DNA of 11,556 nt from DASPKO01 sp035628055. Its GTDB lineage: Bacteria > Planctomycetota > Phycisphaerae > Phycisphaerales > UBA1924. The position numbers were made by a program, and so were the translations under genes. The DNA lies in NCBI GenBank assembly GCA_035628055.1, contig DASPKO010000154.1:1-11556 (forward strand), written 5' to 3'. This document shows, piece by piece, positions 4,958 through 10,876 of this stretch (its first letter is position 1; every line of letters starts with the position of its first letter). The notes beneath the pieces were generated by a model that saw only the letters and a program-made list of their open reading frames with translations, was not told the DNA's origin and searched no databases.

Positions 4958-6601
4958 ATGTCCCGCCGAATCCGTGCGCGATCGCTGCTGGTCCGTGCCC
5001 TGGTGATGCTGCTCGCGGGCGCGACCGGGGCGCGGGCGCAGCCCCTCGCCGACTCGGCGGTCGGGGCCCTGCCCCGGCGCGCCGAGGTCGTGATCGTGGT
5101 CGAGGGTGCGGCGGAGCTGCGCCGCGCCGCCGAGGGCTCGGGCGTGCCCCCCCTGGTCGGCGCGCTGCTCGCCCCGGTGAAGGCCGGCCCGACCTGGACC
5201 AGGTTCGCCGAGTCGCTCGGCTGGACGCCCGGGCAGGCGTTCGATCAGCTCCTGGGGCGGCGCGTCATCCTCGTGGCCGACGGCCTGTCGGCGGGCGAGC
5301 GCCCGCGCTGGTCGCTCATCAGCGAAGTCTCCGCGCCGACCAACAAGCACCTGGCGGGGCGGCTCAAGGCAGCCCCCCGCGGCATCGTCGCCGGGCACCC
5401 GGTGCTCTCGGTCGAGGAGGGCCGCTTCGAGCTCACGGCGCTGAACCCCGCTCAGGTCGCCGCCGCCCCCGGTGCGCCGGTGCGGCTCCTCCTGGGGCCC
5501 GCGGGCGGTCACGAGCTCTTCGACGAGGTCATCGCGGCGGCCAACGCGGTGCCGGGGACCACTCTCGCGGGGACGCCCGCCTTCCGGGCCGTGGGCCGGC
5601 TCGGTCCGGGCCGCATCCTCGCCCTGGTGCGCATCGAGGGTGCCTCGGAGCCTGTCGAGCCGGAACTGGCCGACGCTCCACCCCGGGCACCGTGGAGCGA
5701 TTTCCTCCTCCTGTCCCTCTCCCACGCGCCGGGGCAGCTCGAGCGCTGGGACGCGCGCCTGCTGCTGCGCGACCGGGCACTCCGCGACGACCTGCTCGCG
5801 ACACCTCTCTCGCGCGCCGCCCCGCTCGCGGTGCTCGAGCGGGGGGCGCTCGCGGCGATCGTCGAGCACCGGGTGGGCTCGGAGGGGGACAGCGGCCCCC
5901 TCGCCCAGGTCCTGGCGCTGCTGGGCGTCGGTCCCGACGTGCGCGCGGCCCTGGGCGATGGCCAGGCCCTGGTGATCACCGCCTCCGAGCGCGGCGGGCT
6001 GGGCGTCGGCCTGGCGCTCGAAGCCGTGGACGTCGACCGCCTGGCTCCGGCCGCCGACACGTACATGACCGGGGCCGCACGCGCCCTCGACCTGGTGCGC
6101 GGAGCCCCCGCCCCGCCCGTGCCGGACTTCGGGGGGCTGTGGCCGGGTGCGCGTCGTCTGGTCCGGCTGGGGCCGGGTGCGCCTGGCCCGGCAGTGCCCG
6201 GGCTCGCGGCGCCATTCCCCGCGTACGAGCTCGGCTGGGCCATGGCTCGGCCGACGCCGGGGCAGCCGCGCGGATGGTGGCTCATCGGCGTCGGGCCCGC
6301 CGACGACGACCAGGCCGGCGCGGCCGTGCTCCTGGACCGTCTGGCGGCCGCGCTGCTTGCCGAGCCCGAGCCTGTCCCCGGGGCCGGCGACCCGCCGCAG
6401 CGCTGGTTCTCCCTGGGCAGGCTCCGTCCGGCCGAGCTTGCCGGCAGGGTCCCGGCGCTGGTCCCGGACGTCGCCGGGTGGCGGAAGGCCGCGGGCGGGG
6501 TGAGGGCCCTGGGATGGCGCATCGGCGTCACGGACGCGGGCGACCTCCGGGGAACGATCCAGGTGCAACTCGAGCCCGCCCCGGGGCCCTCGGGGCGCTA
6601 G
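4958..6601 (+). CDS. Secreted protein of unknown function, third gene of the sigma-factor unit
   Basis: The 547-residue product starts with a clear signal peptide: Arg-rich RRIRARS, a hydrophobic core LLVRALVMLLAGATG, and a likely cut after ARA (residue 27). There is no later membrane span or C-terminal anchor, so it is probably free in the periplasm or outside the cell. The mature protein alternates short beta-like segments (AEVVIVVEG 42-50, RRVILVADGL 101-110, RILALVRIEG 219-228, RARALGW-like end 513-524) and looks faintly like DUF3352-type proteins, but I would not assign it. There are no Cys residues and no catalytic motif that I recognise. Residues around 394-413 contain a small in-frame duplication. 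ATG 4958 was chosen because it gives the signal peptide; no ribosome site is visible, and reading may continue from the gene 38 bases upstream. Its stop overlaps the convergent gene's stop. Confidence 0.8.
   Translation: MSRRIRARSLLVRALVMLLAGATGARAQPLADSAVGALPRRAEVVIVVEGAAELRRAAEGSGVPPLVGALLAPVKAGPTWTRFAESLGWTPGQAFDQLLGRRVILVADGLSAGERPRWSLISEVSAPTNKHLAGRLKAAPRGIVAGHPVLSVEEGRFELTALNPAQVAAAPGAPVRLLLGPAGGHELFDEVIAAANAVPGTTLAGTPAFRAVGRLGPGRILALVRIEGASEPVEPELADAPPRAPWSDFLLLSLSHAPGQLERWDARLLLRDRALRDDLLATPLSRAAPLAVLERGALAAIVEHRVGSEGDSGPLAQVLALLGVGPDVRAALGDGQALVITASERGGLGVGLALEAVDVDRLAPAADTYMTGAARALDLVRGAPAPPVPDFGGLWPGARRLVRLGPGAPGPAVPGLAAPFPAYELGWAMARPTPGQPRGWWLIGVGPADDDQAGAAVLLDRLAAALLAEPEPVPGAGDPPQRWFSLGRLRPAELAGRVPALVPDVAGWRKAAGGVRALGWRIGVTDAGDLRGTIQVQLEPAPGPSGR
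6141..6182 (+). repeat. Short in-frame direct repeat, 30-base period
   Basis: GGCCGGGTGCGC occurs at 6141-6152 and again at 6171-6182, exactly 30 bases apart; counting the flanking bases (CTGT versus CTGG) the match is 15 of 16. In the protein this gives LWPGARR and LGPGAPG ten residues apart. It is probably slippage or chance in GC-rich coding sequence. Confidence 0.5.
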
Positions 6602-7299
6602 CGGCGCCTCCGCCGCGCCCACCAGGCCAGGCCGAGCACGCCCGCCGACCAGGGCGCGGGCACGAGCACGGCGGACACGACAACATTGTCGATCCCCCAG
6701 GACTCGTCGTGAAGGCTCGAGAGACCCGTGGCCTCGAAGGCGAGCTGCGTGGGGCCGCCGGGGACGACGAAGGCCAGGCTCAGGTGATAGATCGAGTCGC
6801 GCCAGGTGGGGTTGAAGCCGAGGAACTCGGGCCCCAGCACCGGCGCGCCGGGGTAGGACTGGTACTCGTGCTGGTTGGCGAAGGTTTCGCTCAGGAGCGT
6901 GACCCCTCCGGCCCGCACGATGAAGCGGTCGGGCCCGTACATCCCGTACCCGTCCCAGGAGTCGATGCAATAGAAGTCAAAGTCCAGCACGTACGTCCAG
7001 TACGGGCCTGGGCTGCCGCCTCCCCCGTCGCCGCCGCCGCCCGGCTCGCCGAAGTCCGGCCCCGGGGGGGGCAGCGCCGGCAGGGTCAGGGTCAGCGTGA
7101 CCAGTTGGCTGGAGAAGCGGCCGAGGAATCTGCTGAAGGCCGGCGCGGTCTGGGTCGCGCCGGTGGACCAGCCCGGAAAGCTCGTTCCGGTCTGGAAGTC
7201 CTGCGCGTAGACCACGTCGCCCCGGGCCGCGGCTCCCGACCCCAGCGCTCCCGCGACACAGACCGTCAACAGACCGCAGGCATTGCCGCGCATGACCAT
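6598..7299 (-). CDS. Secreted PEP-CTERM-like surface protein with VPAP sorting tail
   Basis: The 233-residue protein has an N-terminal signal peptide (hydrophobic LLTVCVAGALGSGAAA, cut near ARG-D). The C-terminal tail consists of VPAP (213-216), a hydrophobic stretch (217-227) and five Arg residues (229-233). This three-part tail is that of PEP-CTERM sorting signals, with Ala in place of Glu in VPEP, so an exosortase-like enzyme should recognise, cut and anchor or release it. The middle holds CIDSWDGYGMYGPDRFIV (111-128) and DESWGIDNVVVS (198-209), a pattern of beta-sandwich, lectin-like surface domains, and a Gly-rich linker (88-95). The first Met is at 7299 and another at 7293; AGGAAAGGA just upstream can serve either one, so the true start is uncertain by two codons. 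Its stop overlaps the convergent neighbour by four bases. No exosortase gene is in the window. Confidence 0.78.
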   Translation of the reverse strand: MVMRGNACGLLTVCVAGALGSGAAARGDVVYAQDFQTGTSFPGWSTGATQTAPAFSRFLGRFSSQLVTLTLTLPALPPPGPDFGEPGGGGDGGGGSPGPYWTYVLDFDFYCIDSWDGYGMYGPDRFIVRAGGVTLLSETFANQHEYQSYPGAPVLGPEFLGFNPTWRDSIYHLSLAFVVPGGPTQLAFEATGLSSLHDESWGIDNVVVSAVLVPAPWSAGVLGLAWWARRRRR

Positions 7300-7394
7300 T
7301 CCTTTCCTGCCGGAGCGATCGCGCGGCCCCCCGGTGGGGCGTGGGTCGCCGCGCTCGCCTGGTGTCGCCGAGCACGTCCGAGCCCGGCCGGTCC

Positions 7395-7423
7395 GACCAT
7401 GCCGCCGGCACGGGGGTTGTCAA
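7395..7423 (-). promoter_or_regulatory. Candidate promoter of the PEP-CTERM-like gene
   Basis: On the minus strand a perfect -35 hexamer TTGACA (7423-7418) is followed after 16 bases by CATGGT (7401-7396), which keeps the A and T positions most important in a -10. Transcription would start near 7389, giving a leader of about 90 bases. The rest of the 260-base divergent region 7300-7559 holds the promoter of the plus-strand gene and no open frame I would defend. No sigma-54 -24/-12 pair was seen. Confidence 0.35.
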
Positions 7424-7548
7424 TCGCGCGGGACTCCGGGAGCCGGCGGGTCGGGCGGGCGGCGCCGCGCCGGCAAGCTGGGCGGAGGATGGGCCGCGTT
7501 ATCCTGCCGAGAGCGGCCGGTTTTCGGGGTGCGCCCGGGAGAGCCGGT

Positions 7549-7554
7549 TACGAT
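7549..7554 (+). promoter_or_regulatory. Candidate -10 box (TACGAT) for a leaderless exoribonuclease mRNA
   Basis: TACGAT ends five bases before ATG 7560, so the message should start at or within a base or two of the start codon. There is no good -35 at 16-18 bases. The pattern is the same as that before the sigma-factor gene. Confidence 0.4.
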
Positions 7555-7559
7555 CCGGC

Positions 7560-8597
7560 ATGCACACGCACGCCCCGGTTCCTGCCTCCCGCCCCGCGCC
7601 CGGTGGGGCCTCCTCGTCCCGGCGCTTCATCCGCGAGCTCGGGCCCGCCGAGCGCCTCGAAGGGGCCTTCGCGATCGCCAACGCCCAGCTCGGCAAGACC
7701 AAGCAGGACAAGCCCTTCCTCAAGTGCCTGATCGGCGACAAGACCGGGATGCTCCCCGGACGGATGTGGTCGATCGAGCCGCACCACTTCCGGCGGCTGC
7801 CGACCGACGGGTTCGTGTACATCGAGGCCGAGACCCAGCCCTACCAGGGCGAGCTGCAGCTCATCATCCACCTGATCGATCCGATCGAGCCGGCCGAGGA
7901 CCAGCTCCGCGAGCTGCTCCCGTGCTCGGACCAGGACCCCGAGACGATGCTCGCGGAGGTGCGCGCGATCCTGGCGACGCTCCAGCACCCCGCCGCCCGG
8001 GCCCTGGCCGAGGCCTACCTGGCCGACGAGCACCTGATGAGCGCGCTCAAGCGCTGCCCCGCGGCCAAGAGCATGCACCACGCCTGCCTGGGAGGCCTGC
8101 TCGAGCACACGCTGCAGGTGATGCGCCTCGCCACGGCGGTCTGCCCGCTCTACCCGCGCCTCAGCCGCGACCTCGTGGTGCTGGGGCTCTTCCTGCACGA
8201 CCTGGGCAAGACCCGCGAGCTGGTGTATGACCGCACCTTCTCCTACTCGGACCGGGGCGAGCTGATTGGGCACATCACCGACGGCGTCATCATGCTGCAC
8301 GACAAGGCCCAGCAGGTCATGCGCGCCACGGGGGTGCGGCTGCCGGCGAACCTCGTGATGGTCCTGCAGCACATCATCCTCTCGCACCACGGTCTTCCCG
8401 AGTTCGGCGCCGCCAAGGTCCCCTCGACGCCGGAGGCGATCATGGTCTCGCTGCTGGATAACCTCGACGCCAAGACGGAGATCTGCCTCTCCGCGGCCCG
8501 CTGCGAGCTGGGCACCAGTGCGCTGGGCGGCAACTTCACCGAGAAGCACTGGGCGCTCGACGCCAAGCTCTTCCGGCCCGACCCGCTGAAGGAGTGA
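7560..8597 (+). CDS. YhaM-type 3'-5' exoribonuclease (OB-fold plus HD domain)
   Basis: The protein has 345 residues, near the usual 310-350 of the family. Residues about 32-110 form an OB-fold nucleic-acid-binding domain (LEGAFAIANAQLGKTKQDKP, then YIEAETQPYQGELQLII). The HD domain covers about 165-310: HHACLGGLLEHTLQV (173-187), FLHDLGKTRE (211-220) with the His213-Asp214 pair, GELIGHITDG (233-242), HIILSHHGLPEFG (271-283) and LLDNLDAKTE (298-307). These match the YhaM/CvfD-like exoribonuclease family residue for residue at the metal-binding positions His183, His213, Asp214, His276 and Asp300 or 303. The role is 3'-end trimming and turnover of RNA, or of single-stranded DNA, with Mn2+ in characterised members. 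The first 25 residues are a Pro/Ala-rich extension. The C-terminus keeps the conserved PLKE-like end. The start is supported by the -10 box just before it. Confidence 0.88.
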   Translation: MHTHAPVPASRPAPGGASSSRRFIRELGPAERLEGAFAIANAQLGKTKQDKPFLKCLIGDKTGMLPGRMWSIEPHHFRRLPTDGFVYIEAETQPYQGELQLIIHLIDPIEPAEDQLRELLPCSDQDPETMLAEVRAILATLQHPAARALAEAYLADEHLMSALKRCPAAKSMHHACLGGLLEHTLQVMRLATAVCPLYPRLSRDLVVLGLFLHDLGKTRELVYDRTFSYSDRGELIGHITDGVIMLHDKAQQVMRATGVRLPANLVMVLQHIILSHHGLPEFGAAKVPSTPEAIMVSLLDNLDAKTEICLSAARCELGTSALGGNFTEKHWALDAKLFRPDPLKE

Positions 8598-8600
8598 GCG

Positions 8601-8615
8601 GCCCCGGGACGGGGC
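8601..8615. terminator. Weak hairpin between convergent genes
   Basis: GCCCC-gggac-GGGGC forms a 5-bp stem in the 35-base gap between the convergent exoribonuclease and membrane-protein genes. It has no T-run on either strand. It could act as a weak two-way transcription stop, but chance is just as likely in sequence this GC-rich. Confidence 0.2.
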
Positions 8616-8632
8616 GCGCCGTGCGTGTTCCT

Positions 8633-9166
8633 TCACCGGCTCGCGGCGCCGTCGAGCTCGTCGGCCACGCGGCGGACGAGCTGGACCGCCTCGGCGGCGA
8701 TGCTGGCGCGCGAGCGCCGCAGCGCCGTCCACATCGCCCAGGCGCCGCCCACCACGGTCAGCGGCAGATACCACCACCCCGACCAGGGCCAGGAGGCCGA
8801 GCCCGGGAAGAGCCCGAGGAAGGATTCCATCAGCCACACGCCCGGCCAGACCGAGAGAGCCAGCACGAGGAAAAAGATGGCGGGCACGAGCGGGCGCACG
8901 CGGGCGCGAAAGGAGAGCGCCGAGCCAGCCGCATCGCGGTGGAGGCGCGCGATGAGCGTGCCCTCGAAGGGCGCGCCGAAGTCGCGCACGAAGAAGAGGG
9001 CCAGGGGCCCGACCCCCGGGTGATACCCGGCGAGCCGGCCGCGGCGCGCCGCCACGTCGAGCCGCGCCACGATCTCTTCCGGGCCGAGCGGGGTGACGAC
9101 GACGGGCAGGTCGTGCCCCGCGTGGGACCGCGGGCGCGCGTCGGGTTCGGTCGGGTCGGTTCCCAT
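8633..9166 (-). CDS. Small two-span membrane protein, unknown function
   Basis: The product has 177 residues. An N-terminal soluble part (about 1-90) contains HDLPVVVTPLGPEEIVARLDVAARRGRLAGYHPG, which reads as a short conserved-looking alpha/beta region, and FFVRDFGAPFEGTLIARL. Two strong membrane spans follow at about 92-113 and 126-147, rich in Trp. A short charged helix with EAVQLVRRVADELDG ends the protein. I recognise no named family, though the architecture resembles hypothetical membrane proteins I associate with planctomycetes. I chose the ATG at 9166 because it follows a TACACT box (minus strand, 9190-9185) by 18 bases. The open frame continues to 9274, but that extension crosses the probable promoter. 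The gene is divergent from the next one and convergent with the exoribonuclease. Confidence 0.7.
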   Translation of the reverse strand: MGTDPTEPDARPRSHAGHDLPVVVTPLGPEEIVARLDVAARRGRLAGYHPGVGPLALFFVRDFGAPFEGTLIARLHRDAAGSALSFRARVRPLVPAIFFLVLALSVWPGVWLMESFLGLFPGSASWPWSGWWYLPLTVVGGAWAMWTALRRSRASIAAEAVQLVRRVADELDGAASR

Positions 9167-9184
9167 AAGTCGCGCGAAGGTCCG

Positions 9185-9190
9185 AGTGTA
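9185..9190 (-). promoter_or_regulatory. Candidate -10 box (TACACT), minus strand
   Basis: Read on the minus strand, TACACT lies 18 bases before ATG 9166, giving a leader of about 11 bases with no Shine-Dalgarno site. It sits in the 125-base divergent region (9167-9291) and faces away from the plus-strand box at 9279-9284. No -35 is visible. Confidence 0.4.
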
Positions 9191-9278
9191 CCGGCGCGCC
9201 CGCGGCGCGGACGGCGCCACCCGAACCGGCGCGGAGGAAAACGTGTCGGAAGGCTCGGGCGTCCCTCCCGGCACGATG

Positions 9279-9284
9279 TAGCCT
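9279..9284 (+). promoter_or_regulatory. Candidate -10 box (TAGCCT) for a leaderless mRNA
   Basis: TAGCCT fits TAnnnT and ends seven bases before GTG 9292. It is weaker than the other boxes in this window, but its position relative to the start is the same. No -35 or ribosome site is visible. Confidence 0.3.
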
Positions 9285-9291
9285 TTGAGGC

Positions 9292-9783
9292 GTGTCGAGC
9301 CCGACCCCGCTCAGCACCGCCGCCCCGCTGGCGACCAGGCTCCGCCTCGTGCGCGCGAGCCCGGCAACGCCCGCGCGGAGCCAGCACCGGGCCGCCGCCC
9401 AGGTGGCCAGGCAGAACGCGCGCTCGGCCGGCCCGGGCGACGACGACGTGCGGGCAATCTTCGCGGCGCGCGTGGGTGCGCGCCTGCAGGGCGGGCGCGC
9501 CGCCGTGCTCACGCCCGAGCGTCGCGCCGAGCTCATGACCAGCGCCCGGCAGCTCGGCCTGCGGCGCTTCGACGCCAGCCTCGTGATTGCCATCGCCCAG
9601 GACGCCGCGCGCCGCGGGCAGCCCGCCCAGCGGCATCCCACGCTCGCACTGGTCGGCCTTCCGGCCCCGCGGGGCTCGAGGCGCCCGGAGACCGAGGCGG
9701 GTGCGCTCCTCCGAAGGCTCCTCATCTCGGCGCTCGTCGCGGTGCCGGTCTTCGCCGGGCTTGTCTGGTGGATCACCGGCTAG
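9292..9783 (+). CDS. Small protein with C-terminal membrane anchor, unknown function
   Basis: The product has 163 residues and starts at GTG. Residues 1-47 are Ala/Arg/Pro-rich and probably disordered. A folded helical part at about 49-112 includes DDVRAIFAARVGARLQ, LTPERRAELMTSARQLGL and RRFDASLVIAIAQDAARRG. A single membrane span lies at about 142-161 (LLISALVAVPVFAGLVWWI) at the very end, so the protein should be tail-anchored with its main part in the cytoplasm. I recognise no family and give no function. Coding character is supported by the coherent helix pattern, the terminal span and the absence of a better frame. The last 11 bases overlap the 3' end of the convergent oxidoreductase gene. 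Confidence 0.65.
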   Translation: MSSPTPLSTAAPLATRLRLVRASPATPARSQHRAAAQVARQNARSAGPGDDDVRAIFAARVGARLQGGRAAVLTPERRAELMTSARQLGLRRFDASLVIAIAQDAARRGQPAQRHPTLALVGLPAPRGSRRPETEAGALLRRLLISALVAVPVFAGLVWWITG

Positions 9784-10876
9784 CCGGCCGCGGAACCGCC
9801 AGCGGCCCCTTTCCGGTCGCAATCGCCCACGGCCCGGCGACCAGGCCCCCCCGGCCCAGCAGGGGCCAGGCGGCGCCCACCAGGGCGGGGCGCTCGAGCG
9901 CCAGCCCCGTGAGCAGGCAGACCCACCCCCGGAGCCGCAGCTCCCTGCGGTGCTCGCGCGCCAGGACGGCTCCGGCCGTTCGGAGCGCGCCGGGGTCGTC
10001 GCCCCGGGCCTCGGCAAGCAGTTCCCCCAGCCGCACCCCGGACCAGAGCGCCAGGCCGATGCCCTCTCCGCCGACGGGCTCGGGCGCGCCCGCGGCGTTG
10101 CCAACGCGGAAGGAGCGCACGTGCCCGGAGCGTCGGTAGGCGGCGCGGGCGACGCCGGTCGAGACCCACGGGCCGTCGCGCTGCCAGCCGAGCTCCGGCG
10201 CGAGGCCCGCGAGCACCCGGTCGGGGTGCGCGTGCGCGGCGCGCAGGATCGAGGCGCGGGCGACCAGCGCGCACGCGCCCACGCCGCCCTCGACCCCCAG
10301 GGTGCCGACGTAGGCCCCGGGGCAGGCGCGCAGGCAGACGCCGCCCGGGGCGGACCGGGCCCGCCCGTGGCATTTGAGCGCTACGACGCCCCGGCGGAGG
10401 GCGGCCGGCCCGTGAGCGTCGTGGCGGCCGTGCCCGTCCGCGTGGACCACGATGTCCGCGCGCACGCCCTGGCCGGTGGCCAGCAGCACCTCGGCGCCCG
10501 CGTCATCGCAGACCGCGCTCCGTGCCAGGCCCGGCTGGATGACCCGGCAGCCCGCCGCGCCGGCGGCCGCGAGGAGGAGGCGGTCCAGGGTCTCCCGGCT
10601 CAGGGCCCACCCCGGGCGCGCCGTGCGCCACGCCAGGCGGCGCGGTCCGGCCTCCAGAACGAGCCGGTCCACGGAGCGCGCCCCGTGCGCGCTCAGGGTC
10701 GCCGCGGGAAGGATGCGTTCGAGCAGGGGCGCGGCGCCCGGCGACACATACTCACCGCAGCACGCGGGGCGCGGGAACGCCCGCGCCTCGAGGATCGTGA
10801 CCTCGTGCCCGCGGCGCGCCAGGGACCAGCCGGCGGCCGCGCCGGCGGGCCCCCCGCCAATAACTACGGCGCGCAT
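9773..10876 (-). CDS. FAD-dependent oxidoreductase, geranylgeranyl-reductase/monooxygenase-like
   Basis: The 367-residue protein begins with the dinucleotide-binding motif VVIGGGPAGAAAGWSLARRG (4-23), with Glu30 as the ribose-binding acid. CCGEYVSPGA (39-48) and WALSRETLDRLLLAAA (90-105) are family-typical. The flavin-binding motif near the end reads VGNAAGAPEPVGGEGIGLALWSG (258-280); the usual GD is GN here. This places it with the p-hydroxybenzoate hydroxylase/geranylgeranyl reductase superfamily, whose members hydroxylate aromatic rings or reduce isoprenoid double bonds using NAD(P)H. The substrate cannot be read from the sequence. I chose ATG 10876 because the Rossmann motif follows directly. 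The longer open frame (to 10963) would add a Pro/Gly-rich leader inside the upstream methyltransferase. It overlaps that gene by 13 bases, which argues for one operon, and its 3' end overlaps the opposite gene by 11 bases. Confidence 0.85.
   Translation of the reverse strand: MRAVVIGGGPAGAAAGWSLARRGHEVTILEARAFPRPACCGEYVSPGAAPLLERILPAATLSAHGARSVDRLVLEAGPRRLAWRTARPGWALSRETLDRLLLAAAGAAGCRVIQPGLARSAVCDDAGAEVLLATGQGVRADIVVHADGHGRHDAHGPAALRRGVVALKCHGRARSAPGGVCLRACPGAYVGTLGVEGGVGACALVARASILRAAHAHPDRVLAGLAPELGWQRDGPWVSTGVARAAYRRSGHVRSFRVGNAAGAPEPVGGEGIGLALWSGVRLGELLAEARGDDPGALRTAGAVLAREHRRELRLRGWVCLLTGLALERPALVGAAWPLLGRGGLVAGPWAIATGKGPLAVPRPASR

Noticed and set aside
4802..6970. Long minus-strand open frame of 722 codons opposite the secreted-protein gene
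   Set aside because: It is an Arg/Pro/Gly/His-rich shadow with no motif. The plus-strand gene has a signal peptide and coherent structure, and long antisense open frames are expected at this base composition.
7020..7060. Repeated CCGCCG run suggesting a repeat array
   Set aside because: It is the coding sequence of a Gly-rich linker in the PEP-CTERM-like protein, too short and irregular to be a separate element.
4951..7731. Plus-strand open frame of 926 codons
   Set aside because: It is composed almost entirely of Arg, Ala, Gly and Pro and crosses two real genes and an intergenic region; it is a shadow frame.
7548..9776. Minus-strand open frame of 742 codons over the exoribonuclease and membrane-protein genes
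   Set aside because: It is a shadow of two recognised genes on both strands, with no domain of its own.
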